From: a virus
Strand: one strand, 5' to 3'
Virus record (IMG/VR): IMGVR_UViG_3300030090_003512
Coordinates: 1 to 55,451 of that record
DNA length: 55,451 nt
Part shown: positions 16,402-26,883 of the stretch, in pieces
How the letters are laid out: every line of letters starts with the position of its first letter
Position numbering within the stretch: the first letter of the stretch is position 1
The notes under the pieces: model-generated
Told to the model about the DNA's origin: nothing
Seen by the model: only the letters and a program-made list of their open reading frames with translations
Database searches by the model: none
Made by a program: the position numbers and the translations under genes

Positions 16402-19400
16402 TTATCTAGTTGACTCGTCTAGTATTTCTGTTTCCCCACCTCTTGCTACAATTAAAGTACTTATCGCCTCTGCCTCTGCTGGGTTAAGCAAAGGAACAGA
16501 CACTCTTCTTATAGACTCTACTCCACCATTCCTAACTTTTGGTTTTGCCCCGTTATCCTTAGTTCCCTTTGTTCCATCTGGCAAATCTTCATAACCTATA
16601 ACTGTTTGTTCTATTATAGGGTATGTTGAAATTTTTACTCGGTCGCCTTGATTACCGCCAATTACCATAACCATATCATTTCCATCTGCATCTTGAGTAA
16701 ATCCAGCGAATAAACCAACGTGCTGTTGATAGCTCCAGCTTTTTCTTGTAATTTCAGTTGCACCATTATCTTCTGTTCCTGGAGTTCCGTCTGGTAAATC
16801 TTCATAACCTATAACCTCTGTCTTGCTAACCCACTTACCTTTTACAACAATATCTCCTACTCTTGCATCACTTAATTGTTCCTGCTGAACATTGCTGCCA
16901 AGCACCATTCCTACATTATTAAAAACATTTGTGCCTAGTTGAGTATAGTTTCTAGCTCTGATCGCACCCCAACCTTCAGGAACTTCTTCTTCTGCACCAG
17001 CTTCAATTAACAAATCTGCAATAAAAGCAGCACACCATGGCGGCACAGGATCATCATATTGAGCTTTAGATTTTTTCACTGCCTTTCCCCACCAACTTTT
17101 AAAGTCTGGATCGCTTTCAATTTGCCCAGATGTGCTCAAACTGCTTCTAAACATTTCTTTTATTGTAGCTACTATATCATCTTCAATAGAACCAAAATCA
17201 ATAATGTTTGACAGCAAACTCATAGCTTGATCTTCTTTAGAATCATTGAAGTCTACAAAATCACTTAATGGAGCTCCTCTATTAATTAGAGTAGATGTGT
17301 TTGGTATTGTAGCTCCTGCTTCTGCTGTTGTTATTCCATACTTGTTTATGTCAAGAGCTTGCGCAGCTTCGTAGTGTTTTGTCCCTTCCCCTGGCATACC
17401 AAATCTTAAAATCATATTAGCTAAATCAAACTCATAAGTATCTGAGCCTTCAACTAAAAGTTCTGCATTAGCATATGGCTCTTGATTTTTTTCGTCAGGA
17501 TTAAATGGGTTTGGTACAAGCCCTTGTAAATAGCCCCCCATAAACTCAGCAATTTTTTCATCAGACGCTGTTAACCCATCTGCAACTCGTGCTTTTTCCT
17601 CTTCAATACGCTTTGCTTCAGCTTCAATTTCAAATTTGTTTTGCTCAAGTTCTCTAGCAACTTTCTCTGCTAAAGCCTCTTCAGTTTCTCGCTCAAACTC
17701 ATCAATAACTTCCTGGCCTCCTAGCTGCTTTGTCATTTTAGCTATGTCCTTTTCGTCTCTTTTCTTACGCCTTTTTTCTCTTCTTTTTTCTTTTTTTGTA
17801 GGCTCGTTATAAGAAACTATTTGAGCAAAAAGGCTTGGAGTTTCAACACCAGTATCTATAGGACCAGCTTCCTTACCTGGTAGTTTTTCCATAGTTCCTT
17901 CCTTCGATTGTGCAAGGTCAGTTAGCTCCACAAATGTATTATTTACAGGATCATACCTTAAGTTTGGATTTACAGCAAATTCTAAAACTTCTGAGTCTTC
18001 TTCCTCTACTGGAACCATTTTCTGTAAAACGGGATCATACTTCATCTTCTGATCACCGTTTTCTTTCTGATCACCGTTTTCTTTCTGATCACCGTTTTCT
18101 TTCTGATCACCGTTTGTTTCGTCGTCACCATTGGTACCTCCAGGAACTACTCCCCCTTGATCCATTTGAATTTTTCCCCCTTGAGCATTATTGTTTTGAT
18201 TTCCTCCTCCAGCTCCTTGGTTTAAGTTATTTACGTTTGAATTTGCTTGACCTTGAGCTTGAGCTTGAATAGACGATCCAAGTTGACTCATAGCTTGAGC
18301 TAGTAAAGTGTTGTACGTAGAAGCTTTACCCGTTCTTTCTTGCCCCTCTAGCTGCTGCTGTATGTTAGTAAAGGCAGCGCTATCTGTTGCAGAGTTTACG
18401 TATATATCAGCTTCTTCTGTAAGAAGCGCTAATAAATCCGTTTGACTTTGGCTACGGTTTTGCATACCCTGTAATCTATCTATAAGCTCTTGATCTTTAG
18501 CAATCTTATAACCTATTACTTCTCCTGTCTGTAAGTTTATAATAGCTTTTTCTACATCTATCTGAACGTTACTTACTGTTACTTTTTTAAAGTTACCACC
18601 GTTAGCTATACTACCTACACTCATGTTTGAATATGCATTAGCTAAAGTAGGATCTGCAGCTGGTTGATCATCAGCATATGCTGTAAATATTGTTCTAGTA
18701 AGACCAGTAGGACCTGTCGTTACTCCCGATAGCATTTCTGCTACAGCATCTTCATCCACCTGCGGGAACTGACCACGTATAGTATTATAGTATTCTCTTG
18801 CGTGAATAGTCTGTCCATTTCTAAAGTTCTTTATGTGATCCATGGTTATACCTGAAGGAGAACTTGGCTGTCCACTTGCAGGATCAATAAACTGCATTTC
18901 ACCACTTTTAATACCTGTTTCTATGTCCTCTATGCTTATAGCATATATAGGAGTTCCGTCAGTTTCAAAGCCTGTAACTTTAGATATAGAAACACTATCT
19001 TGGTTTCGTAAATTAAACAGCTCTGGGTGCATTGTGTTGTTTATAGATTCTAAATCCCCAGACTGCAAGTCTCTATTGCCAGCATACATAAACTTATACC
19101 CCTCCATAGCAGCGGCGTTCCACATAGTACGGTTGTTGCTAGCAAATACATTGTACTGATCTGCTACGTCTGCAGAAAAACCCTCTTCGTCAAAACCAAT
19201 AACAACAGGTTGGCTAATGCCTTGTATAACTTGCGTTTCTTGATACCCTCCTTGCGAGGCGCTCAAGCCTTTTTTAGTAGCAAACTGCGAGTTAAAAACT
19301 TCTTTACCTACTGCGCTACCTAAAAACTTATAATCACCTACTATAGATCCTGTTTCGTAAAACAGATTGTCTGCATTCGATGCGGTAACACCAGAGTTAA

Positions 19401-19923
19401 AATAATCTTTTGCGTCAACACCCTGTCCAACCATAACAACGTTACCTTGCCTTGTATATATAGGAGGCATAGCGTACTCAGTAATAGCATTTATGTTAGC
19501 GTCTAAAAGTCCTGACTCAGCGAGCTCTGTATTGCCTTTTATTTCAGCAGTTTTTTTAGCTATAAACTCCGTCCCAAACTTAGCGTCTTGAACGATACTT
19601 AAATATTGATTTTTAGCCTGTACAAAAGCAGCTTCGTTAGCACCGCTAGGATCTAACTCAAAATTTGTAGCAGCTTCTTGATAAATATCTAAAGCCATCT
19701 GTGCTGCACCCTGATACTTTTGATTGATCTGTCCTGGTACAGCTTCCCCTGCAGCAGCTTGAGGGTTTAACGATTTCATTTTAGCGTCCCTTTGTGCGGC
19801 TCTTTCTTGAGCTACAGCAAGGATAGGGTTGGTAAATTGCTCTGCAACATTTCTTCCGATAGCCCCGTAGTCTATGTTGGGTGCTAAAAACCCTGTTTTA
19901 AATCGTGTACCTTGTTCAGACAT
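16402..19923 (-). CDS. Internal virion protein with NlpC/P60-CHAP-like peptidoglycan hydrolase domain
   Basis: 1173 residues. The first ~550 are helical and alanine/glutamine-rich, as in ejection proteins. A low-complexity region holds four GDQKEN repeats (about 601-624) and a highly charged KRREKRRKKR stretch (about 710). The C-terminus carries a cysteine-peptidase-like domain: PPWCAAFIADLLIEAG (C964), a later ARVGDIVV, QQHVGLFAGF (H about 1070) and GGNQGDRV (about 1090). This is the C-H-N order of CHAP/TIGR02594 enzymes. Two copies of VIGYEDLPDGT flank the H and N motifs as insertions. It probably opens the wall during DNA entry. Confidence 0.7.
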   Translation of the reverse strand: MSEQGTRFKTGFLAPNIDYGAIGRNVAEQFTNPILAVAQERAAQRDAKMKSLNPQAAAGEAVPGQINQKYQGAAQMALDIYQEAATNFELDPSGANEAAFVQAKNQYLSIVQDAKFGTEFIAKKTAEIKGNTELAESGLLDANINAITEYAMPPIYTRQGNVVMVGQGVDAKDYFNSGVTASNADNLFYETGSIVGDYKFLGSAVGKEVFNSQFATKKGLSASQGGYQETQVIQGISQPVVIGFDEEGFSADVADQYNVFASNNRTMWNAAAMEGYKFMYAGNRDLQSGDLESINNTMHPELFNLRNQDSVSISKVTGFETDGTPIYAISIEDIETGIKSGEMQFIDPASGQPSSPSGITMDHIKNFRNGQTIHAREYYNTIRGQFPQVDEDAVAEMLSGVTTGPTGLTRTIFTAYADDQPAADPTLANAYSNMSVGSIANGGNFKKVTVSNVQIDVEKAIINLQTGEVIGYKIAKDQELIDRLQGMQNRSQSQTDLLALLTEEADIYVNSATDSAAFTNIQQQLEGQERTGKASTYNTLLAQAMSQLGSSIQAQAQGQANSNVNNLNQGAGGGNQNNNAQGGKIQMDQGGVVPGGTNGDDETNGDQKENGDQKENGDQKENGDQKMKYDPVLQKMVPVEEEDSEVLEFAVNPNLRYDPVNNTFVELTDLAQSKEGTMEKLPGKEAGPIDTGVETPSLFAQIVSYNEPTKKEKRREKRRKKRDEKDIAKMTKQLGGQEVIDEFERETEEALAEKVARELEQNKFEIEAEAKRIEEEKARVADGLTASDEKIAEFMGGYLQGLVPNPFNPDEKNQEPYANAELLVEGSDTYEFDLANMILRFGMPGEGTKHYEAAQALDINKYGITTAEAGATIPNTSTLINRGAPLSDFVDFNDSKEDQAMSLLSNIIDFGSIEDDIVATIKEMFRSSLSTSGQIESDPDFKSWWGKAVKKSKAQYDDPVPPWCAAFIADLLIEAGAEEEVPEGWGAIRARNYTQLGTNVFNNVGMVLGSNVQQEQLSDARVGDIVVKGKWVSKTEVIGYEDLPDGTPGTEDNGATEITRKSWSYQQHVGLFAGFTQDADGNDMVMVIGGNQGDRVKISTYPIIEQTVIGYEDLPDGTKGTKDNGAKPKVRNGGVESIRRVSVPLLNPAEAEAISTLIVARGGETEILDESTR
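16551..16815 (-). repeat. Two ~50-base direct repeats inside the wall-hydrolase domain
   Basis: The blocks at about 16551-16604 and 16765-16815 encode near-identical peptides VIGYEDLPDGTxGTxDNGAxx. They lie on either side of the putative catalytic histidine and asparagine, as duplicated loops in the domain. Confidence 0.75.
18051..18116 (-). repeat. 18-base tandem repeat, four units (GDQKEN)
   Basis: GATCACCGTTTTCTTTCT begins at 18051, 18069 and 18087, with a fourth, partly diverged copy at 18105. In the coding frame each unit reads (N)GDQKE, a charged linker in the internal virion protein. Unit number could vary by slippage. Confidence 0.9.
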
Positions 19924-20791
19924 CTCTTTCGAATCTTAGTAATAATTTTAATAAATATTTATGCAGTGGAGTATCACCTTCCTTTGCTAACTTAAATAAT
20001 GTTTCAGACTGCTCTGGGTTGAATACATACTCACCCCCAGTAAGCTCCGCCTCCTTCACTCCGCTTTCCTCATCGACAACAGCTTTTTTGTTTGTGTCGT
20101 GATCGAACTCCCCTTCTGTAACAAATGGCGCTTCTTTAGTTTTTCCGCCCATTCGATACCCTACTTTCATGCCTTTTTTGCCTGTACCTATAGCAGCCCC
20201 AGTAATACCTCCAGCAAGCCCTGCAATACCCCCAGCTATATTAGCAAAGTTTTGTATTCTTTGCTGATCAGCTTGCGCTACTTGAGCTTCTGCTAAAGCT
20301 TTAGCGTCGTATCCAAACTCTATATTTCTTGCGCTACGAGCTTCTTGTAGCTGAGTACTTCTTTCTTCAGCAGCCCCTAACTGCATAAGAGCTTCGGATT
20401 GTAGCCTCTGTTGAGTAAGAGCTTCTTCTCTTTGCGACCTTTGCGCTTGTGCTGTAGCTCCAGCTAAAGCACCCAACCCTCTAGCACCAAACTGTGTAGC
20501 AGCTTGCGCTGTAGTAGCTAGCGACCTGTTTATATCATCCATCCTCATCTGCAAAAGCCTTTGATCATACGCTCCTTTAACACCCTCGTAATATGCTGAC
20601 GGTGTAGATAGAGATGGTTGCGAAGCTCTAAGGTCTGCCAGTTCTTGTAAAGCAGTGTCTAAATTTGCTGATGCTCGTTCCTCTAGCTCTTCTTGATTTG
20701 CCATACCAACAATACCACCTACAAGTTGGCCTATGCCACTTGCTGCTGAGCCTATTGATTGAACTTGTGCGACTGTTAATGGATTTGACAT
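19916..20791 (-). CDS. Internal virion protein (T7 gp14-like role)
   Basis: 291 residues. N-terminal glycine/alanine-rich helix (VQSIGSAASGIGQLVGGIVG), a long glutamine/alanine helical core (ATQFGARGLGALAGATAQAQ), a second glycine-zipper segment (IAGGIAGLAGGITGAAIG), and a C-terminal TGGEYVFNPEQSETL motif seen in other phage structural proteins. Such amphipathic, small-residue-rich proteins usually form part of the ejected core or membrane channel. Lies directly between the nozzle and the two larger internal proteins, overlapping the latter by eight bases. Confidence 0.6.
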   Translation of the reverse strand: MSNPLTVAQVQSIGSAASGIGQLVGGIVGMANQEELEERASANLDTALQELADLRASQPSLSTPSAYYEGVKGAYDQRLLQMRMDDINRSLATTAQAATQFGARGLGALAGATAQAQRSQREEALTQQRLQSEALMQLGAAEERSTQLQEARSARNIEFGYDAKALAEAQVAQADQQRIQNFANIAGGIAGLAGGITGAAIGTGKKGMKVGYRMGGKTKEAPFVTEGEFDHDTNKKAVVDEESGVKEAELTGGEYVFNPEQSETLFKLAKEGDTPLHKYLLKLLLRFERDV

Positions 20792-20794
20792 ATT

Positions 20795-23700
20795 TTACTT
20801 TTTATCTTGTGATGGGACTGATGAATTATTATGCAAAGGAGAAGACTTGTACACCATGTTTACAGCAAACAACTCTACTGGTGTAGTAGCTGTATTTGTC
20901 AAAGCAACTTGAGCATGATAGTCTCTCATTTTATCCCCGTTTATACTAGCCGTTGATACAGCCATAACTGTATCGCCTGCTGAAAGGCCAGAAACAGTAC
21001 CACTAGCGGTAATCTGTTTTCTGCCTGATATAGAAGCAATAGTAACACTTAAACTTGTTTCTGATGAACTTTCTAATTTAAACAAGGTATCTCCAATTCC
21101 AAACGGCAAGTTACTAATTTTTGAGGTAAACGTTATAGTAGATCCGCTAACAGAGTCTACTTGACCTAACACAACTTTATGTGATGTATTGTTTGTAGAA
21201 TTTGCTGTAGTATCTTTTTCTATTTGCCTATAATACATACCCTCTCTTTCTTCAAACTCCGTCGAAGCCATCGTACCTGTAGTCTGTTCTGTATTAGAAA
21301 CTACGGCACTCCAAGAAGAGTTGCCTTCTAAACTCATAGCATCATATACCTTTACATCGCTAGGATTAGCTCTAGATACTAGCGTAAGTGTAGAATTGTT
21401 TTGACCTCCATAGAAGTTGTTTCTAGTTTCATTAACATTGTGCCTGTACATAACACCATCAAAAAAAGAAAAGAACCTATCATGAAGTTTTTCATACATC
21501 TCTGGCTGGAAAGAGTAAAACGTCAACCAAAAATCCTTAGTTGTAGAATAAGCTATTGTTTCTGCTGTTACATGAGCACTTGTTGATGTTAGCGTCAAGG
21601 ATATAGAAGATCCGTCAGATTGTTTTGTTACAGATGACGGTAAATTAACACTACTGTCTTTTAAAGAAACTGTAGCTGTACCACCTAAACTGCTATTGCT
21701 TGTAGTAAGTTTTACATTGATGCTACTTGTAGAACTTCTTAAAGCACTATCAACAACACAGCTTCCTCTATCAGCTAGTTTATCTAAAACAATAACGCCA
21801 TTACCAGAGTTATCCCACTCTTGATCTTCTAATTGAAAGTTATCTGAAAGTTTTTCCCAAGTGCTATTGCCACCATCTTTAAAAATAATATCGCATAAAG
21901 CATCACTAAAAGTAGTGGTACTAGACTTTTCTACGTTACTTAAAATTCCTCCATTTACTGAGGGCACACTGACTGCATTTTTATCTATAGCCTGGATAGT
22001 AACGATATACTCATCGTTGTCTGGATCTAATCCACATGGTATATATGCAGTTTGAACTATGGAGTTTATATCAGAAAATTTAGTTCCGAAATAAGAATCC
22101 ATATTATTTGCGCTTACAACTTTTATTCCTTTACCACTTATTTCTACAACAGCACCCTTTGCCACATCACAAAAGTATATTTTACCAAAACGCTCTACTA
22201 CGCTTTCTGGTTGTTTCCCTGGACCATAGTCACCACCAAAAAAAGTTTCTGTACCCATAACATTCATGGATGTTACAAGCTGCCCTCCGCCAGCATCTTC
22301 AATGAGCGTACGACCTATAGGTGTGCTAGAAACTTTGTTTTCTTGCATTACCATAAGAGTTTCACTGTTATCTAGCATAAAGCATATATCTCCATCACGA
22401 CTATTGTAATCTTTAAATGGAAATAAAGATGGGTTGAAAGACGATAGGTTTAGTCTACTAGAATCTAAAGCAAACGCATCGCTATACGTAACAGAAGAAG
22501 TCCTTTGTATTTCAGCTTGCTCTGGCATTTCTACATGTGGTCTTCCTATAGCAACAGCCTTAGAGTCGAAAAAATCGCTAACTGACTCGTCTTCAATGTA
22601 ATACCTTTTATAAAGCTGATCAGAAGGTTTAGCAGGGTTTGGTTGGTTGTTAATAGCAGAATCTCTGACATTAGATAAAAGACTTCTTCTTCTAAAATAT
22701 ACATCCCCAAAAGTTAAAGTGATAGCCCCAAAAAACATTCCATTAGCACTGTTTAAAGGTATGCTTTGCCCTATTAAAGATACCAATGGTTGAGGTAAAT
22801 TTGGTTGGAAAGTGTATGTAAAACCTCCGTCCTGAACAGGAAGAACTTGAGTGATAAAAACATTTTGATTAGCTAGTTGTTGAAAAAAAACTTGATCTCC
22901 TACATACAACCTCTGATTACTAAAAAATGTATTAAGTGAATCTACAGTTAAAGAAAACGGATCAGGGCTTGTGTTCGGCCTATCTCCTGCGTGTGTTCTT
23001 ACACCATTCACTTCTACTATATCAAATGCTTTTCCTACCTCATAAAAGATTTGATTTTCTACTTGAGACTTAGGTCTGTAAATTTCTACAATACAATCAT
23101 TATGAAAAAAATCTGTGTTTGATAATACAGAAGCAGCATTAAAATTATTGATTCCCTCATCTCGTATACCTAAATACCACCCTGTTCTTCTATAATTATT
23201 TTCGTTATCTAAAAGACTACTTGAGGACAAACTTATTGGGTTCGTTTCATCATCAGGAAAGTACTTGTAAAAGCTTATAGGAAACTCTACTAGCGGTCTA
23301 ATTATATTTAGATTAATATCTAAGCATTGCAAAATACGCAACATATCGCCCTCTTTATATTCATAAGAAAGCAACGATCCTTTTGATTCTTTATGAGAAT
23401 TATTTTTCCCCTCCAAAGCCCTCATAGAAAGATAAATTGTTCCTTGAGTAGCATTAGCTAAAGCAGATTCTATAGGCCTAGTAAGAGGAGCTGAATCCCC
23501 TGCGCCAGTTGGGGCTAATGGATCAGAGTATGTTTCTGTCTTACCTAAAGCCGCCTCCATAATCGATGTATGAAGTATTTTTTCATACGTTGTATTTTTC
23601 GAATATACAGGCGCCCATTTGCTAGCCCAGTAAGGAGGATCGTGAAGTACTTTTATATCTATATGTGTCTTCCCGTTATTGCCAAACCTGTCTTCTTTCC

Positions 23701-26071
23701 CAAAATGTGATACACTAACGCTATTTAATTTCTGAACTGCTGACGGTCTATTTTTTTCATCATAGTAAACTATCCCAAATTCATGATCTGCACCCGCTTT
23801 AAATGAAGGTCCTGAAATACCGTCTTCTGTAACATAATCTATACTAGAAAATGCTACACGAAAACCTTCATATCCTGTTACTATACCATTAGAAAAACTA
23901 TCTATTAGGGTATGCGAATCGTTATTTGAAGTAAAGTTTTCACTTCCTATATTGATTGGAACAAACTGAAAATTATCATAAAATTGACTTAGTGGCTCTG
24001 CTGTTTGTAAAATAGCATCTGCATCAAAAGCTGTTTCTGCAAATCCAAAACTAAAAAGCTCAAGTAACGCCTGACTAAAATTTTGATCGTCCTCAACAAC
24101 CGATTCAGAATAGATATTTCCTGTAAAACTACAGCTGTTAATAGCAAGATTACTTTCAACAACTCTCATGTGAAATCTAACTTTATCAACCCCGTTATCA
24201 TTAACATAATGTCCTTGATAAAGCTCAAATATAATAGGGCCGTCTATATTTAAGTGTACGGATTGACTGAACAGATTTGTCAATACAACTACCCCTCCTT
24301 GATTAATATTTGATTGGGGAGAAACTTCTGGAGGTAAAGCATTCGAAGTACCCCGTGCATTTATTCCTTCAGCTTCGAAAAGCCCAATACCCGTAAGACC
24401 ATTTAAAGAGTTTGCTATTTTGTTAGCAAAATTTTCTATTGCACTATTTCCTCCTCCAGATGCACTTGATGTAAGGAGAGATACTGTTTCAAAATTTATA
24501 CTGCCTTGAGGCGTTAAGCTGTTTATGCAGCGATCTGGGCTTGAAAAGCTTCCTTGATCGTAACGTGTTAAAAAATCAAATGCAAATGAGCTTGGTAAAT
24601 TCACATACCCACTTAAAGTTTCAATTAATCCTGGATTACTACCATCTTCATTAACAAAATTTGCTATGGCAGTAAAACCTCCAGAGTCGTCACTAAACAA
24701 ACCCATTGCTAAAGAATCACAAATTACACCTATACTACAAACAAAATTTCCTCCTGGTATAACAGCTAAATCAGAAAATTCACTTATGTCTATATCAACT
24801 GTAACTGGAGCGGTTGTAGGTGCAGAAGATGTAAGAGCGCTATTATTTGCATTTGGCGTTGATAGAAATTGAGAAAAAGTATTAGAGGTAAATGATAAAC
24901 TGTCTTGAGCAGGAATACCCTTAAAATACTTATATACCGTATTTTCATCTATAGTACCGTCAGCCCCAAAACTTTCTAAAAGCAAGGCTTCATCTGCGAT
25001 GATATTAAAGTCTTGTGGTGTAGTATTATACAAAGGGTTAATATCAACTCTAGCTTCTATGTTATCAAAGCCCTCTAAGTAATTGCCATAAAATAATCTG
25101 TTGTTACTTATTGCTTGTGCAAAAGCTCTTCTAGGCACAGAATCAAATAATTTATTAGCTTCCTGATCAGGCAAAAAAGTGTATATCCCATCATTAGTAA
25201 AGTCTATAGTTTGAGTACCAACTATATGATCTACCTCATCAATCCTAAAAAATGCACCCTCATTATTACGTCTAGCAAAAACTCTAATTTTTTCTATTGG
25301 AGCTTGTAATCCAGTTAGAGTAAGTCTTAGTGTATTATTTTGATTTTCAAAAAAGTTTTGCGTTGTAATGTTGTGAGCCATGTTAGTTCTACTGACAGTA
25401 AGCTCCGAGTATTGTGATAAAGCACTTACCTCTCCGTCATCATACACATATTGATATGCAAACTGAAAGCAGTTGTTTTTTAAAGCGTTAGAAGAAATAC
25501 CTTCTGTACTTAAAAACTCAAACGTAATAGGAGTTTGCGGAGCAGCCTTACATACAGTCAAATAATTGTCTGCTGTAGCAGTATTATCTACACCTGCATC
25601 ATAGTTATTTTCTAAAGCTTTGGTAGCATTTATCTTTCGTGGTTCGTTTCTGTTATCTGTAAAATACAGAAGGTGCTCCCCAAACTGATTTATAACCACA
25701 TCAGCTTTAATAAAACTACTCAAAGAAAAGTTTAACGCACTATTTTCATATATCTTGATGTATGTATTTGTAGCATGGCTATAATGATATATACCGTGAT
25801 TGCCGTTTGAGTTGTATAAAAAAAAGTATATGCATTTACCAGCTTCTGAAGCAACTGATCCTAACACACTATTCGTGCCAGTAGGATATGCTTCGCTAAG
25901 TCCCGAAGCTGCTATAGCAGTGTTACCAAGAACGTTTTTTAATATACCTTGATCTCCATCAGACTCATGAGATACACGCACATTAAGTGCGTCTGACATT
26001 TCTACTCCCTTAATAAGCCTAGCATCCTCATCTTTATTGAGGTACTGCGGTATGAGTTTATCAATAGCCAT
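20795..26071 (-). CDS. Tail nozzle / stabilization-type protein
   Basis: 1758 residues. The N-terminus (MAIDKLIPQYLNKDEDARLI, then KGVEMSDALNVRVS and GILKNVLGNT) resembles the stabilization or tail-tube B proteins of crAss-like and related Bacteroidota podoviruses, which form the tail nozzle. Repeated beta motifs (YFFLYNSNGNHGIYHY, LLYFTDNRNEPRKIN) suggest a propeller-like body; the distal part is Ser/Thr/Asn-rich and fibre-like. It follows the tail tubular gene, overlapping by one base. Much longer than T7 gp12, so extra distal domains are present. Confidence 0.6.
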   Translation of the reverse strand: MAIDKLIPQYLNKDEDARLIKGVEMSDALNVRVSHESDGDQGILKNVLGNTAIAASGLSEAYPTGTNSVLGSVASEAGKCIYFFLYNSNGNHGIYHYSHATNTYIKIYENSALNFSLSSFIKADVVINQFGEHLLYFTDNRNEPRKINATKALENNYDAGVDNTATADNYLTVCKAAPQTPITFEFLSTEGISSNALKNNCFQFAYQYVYDDGEVSALSQYSELTVSRTNMAHNITTQNFFENQNNTLRLTLTGLQAPIEKIRVFARRNNEGAFFRIDEVDHIVGTQTIDFTNDGIYTFLPDQEANKLFDSVPRRAFAQAISNNRLFYGNYLEGFDNIEARVDINPLYNTTPQDFNIIADEALLLESFGADGTIDENTVYKYFKGIPAQDSLSFTSNTFSQFLSTPNANNSALTSSAPTTAPVTVDIDISEFSDLAVIPGGNFVCSIGVICDSLAMGLFSDDSGGFTAIANFVNEDGSNPGLIETLSGYVNLPSSFAFDFLTRYDQGSFSSPDRCINSLTPQGSINFETVSLLTSSASGGGNSAIENFANKIANSLNGLTGIGLFEAEGINARGTSNALPPEVSPQSNINQGGVVVLTNLFSQSVHLNIDGPIIFELYQGHYVNDNGVDKVRFHMRVVESNLAINSCSFTGNIYSESVVEDDQNFSQALLELFSFGFAETAFDADAILQTAEPLSQFYDNFQFVPINIGSENFTSNNDSHTLIDSFSNGIVTGYEGFRVAFSSIDYVTEDGISGPSFKAGADHEFGIVYYDEKNRPSAVQKLNSVSVSHFGKEDRFGNNGKTHIDIKVLHDPPYWASKWAPVYSKNTTYEKILHTSIMEAALGKTETYSDPLAPTGAGDSAPLTRPIESALANATQGTIYLSMRALEGKNNSHKESKGSLLSYEYKEGDMLRILQCLDINLNIIRPLVEFPISFYKYFPDDETNPISLSSSSLLDNENNYRRTGWYLGIRDEGINNFNAASVLSNTDFFHNDCIVEIYRPKSQVENQIFYEVGKAFDIVEVNGVRTHAGDRPNTSPDPFSLTVDSLNTFFSNQRLYVGDQVFFQQLANQNVFITQVLPVQDGGFTYTFQPNLPQPLVSLIGQSIPLNSANGMFFGAITLTFGDVYFRRRSLLSNVRDSAINNQPNPAKPSDQLYKRYYIEDESVSDFFDSKAVAIGRPHVEMPEQAEIQRTSSVTYSDAFALDSSRLNLSSFNPSLFPFKDYNSRDGDICFMLDNSETLMVMQENKVSSTPIGRTLIEDAGGGQLVTSMNVMGTETFFGGDYGPGKQPESVVERFGKIYFCDVAKGAVVEISGKGIKVVSANNMDSYFGTKFSDINSIVQTAYIPCGLDPDNDEYIVTIQAIDKNAVSVPSVNGGILSNVEKSSTTTFSDALCDIIFKDGGNSTWEKLSDNFQLEDQEWDNSGNGVIVLDKLADRGSCVVDSALRSSTSSINVKLTTSNSSLGGTATVSLKDSSVNLPSSVTKQSDGSSISLTLTSTSAHVTAETIAYSTTKDFWLTFYSFQPEMYEKLHDRFFSFFDGVMYRHNVNETRNNFYGGQNNSTLTLVSRANPSDVKVYDAMSLEGNSSWSAVVSNTEQTTGTMASTEFEEREGMYYRQIEKDTTANSTNNTSHKVVLGQVDSVSGSTITFTSKISNLPFGIGDTLFKLESSSETSLSVTIASISGRKQITASGTVSGLSAGDTVMAVSTASINGDKMRDYHAQVALTNTATTPVELFAVNMVYKSSPLHNNSSVPSQDKK

Positions 26072-26880
26072 TAATACTTAGGTGCTTGTTTAAAGTTTTT
26101 ACGAATAGTTTTAAGAGCTTCCTCTTTACTAAATGCTTTCAGTCTAGCGTTAGCTTTTCTACGCTCGTTATAGTACTCTGAGCGTGCCCTAGCTTTTTCA
26201 GCCATGGGGACATTGCTTTTCCTTTCTATAATCTTGTAGTATATATATGATCGCAAAGCTTCCTCTGCCTCTATATGTACAGTAGGATTTACAGATCTAG
26301 CTTCGTCAGCAATATATTCTATAACAATTTCGTTAACACTACTGTTAGAAGAAAACTCTATTCTGTTTTGATCGAGGTTAAGTCTATACTCCCCCTCGTA
26401 AAAGCCTCCGCCTAAACCGTAGATCTGACCAATATTGTTTTGGTATATGTAGTTAGAGAACACAATAAAGTCGTCAGCACCGAATACACCGCCAGTGGCT
26501 ATACTGCCTTTAGAATCTACTCTATCAAACACTCCGTCTCCATCGCTATCGATAGAATTACCTGCTGCATCAGTTCTATAAGCTTGAGAGTAGTTTATGT
26601 TTTTGTTTTCCCCAAAGACATGTACAAGTCCGTCGCTACCTACGATACCTACCTTTACTAAACTCACAAAGTCGTCAGGTAAATCAACAGTATTGTTGGT
26701 TCCTGCTGCAAGCTTTATAGAGCGTACTCTCTGCAACAAATCGAAACCCATTTCTCTAATACCACGCAAAGCATAGTTGTGAATAAGAGTATCTGAGGCG
26801 TTGTTTGCATAATCGTCACCCTCTAGTGTAAGAACAAAGTCATTGACTACTTGATCTACTGTAACTAAATTTCTTGCCAT
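26071..26880 (-). CDS. Head-tail connector / tail tubular protein (P22 gp4-like)
   Basis: 269 residues. Helical start (VVNDFVLTLEGDDYANNASD, then ALRGIREMGFDLL), a beta middle with VDLPDDFVSLVKVGI, and a helical end with EAEEALRSYIYYKIIERKS. This resembles the adaptor/tail tubular A proteins that sit below the portal. In crAss-like phages the gene is next to the nozzle, as here. Only three bases separate it from the upstream gene. Confidence 0.6.
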   Translation of the reverse strand: MARNLVTVDQVVNDFVLTLEGDDYANNASDTLIHNYALRGIREMGFDLLQRVRSIKLAAGTNNTVDLPDDFVSLVKVGIVGSDGLVHVFGENKNINYSQAYRTDAAGNSIDSDGDGVFDRVDSKGSIATGGVFGADDFIVFSNYIYQNNIGQIYGLGGGFYEGEYRLNLDQNRIEFSSNSSVNEIVIEYIADEARSVNPTVHIEAEEALRSYIYYKIIERKSNVPMAEKARARSEYYNERRKANARLKAFSKEEALKTIRKNFKQAPKY

Positions 26881-26883
26881 CTC

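Noticed and set aside
18051-18116. Short regular repeats considered as a CRISPR array
   Set aside because: Units are contiguous 18-mers inside a coding frame with no spacers.
22052-22375. 107-codon frame opposite the nozzle gene
   Set aside because: Antisense shadow; Tyr/Phe/His-rich composition without any domain pattern.
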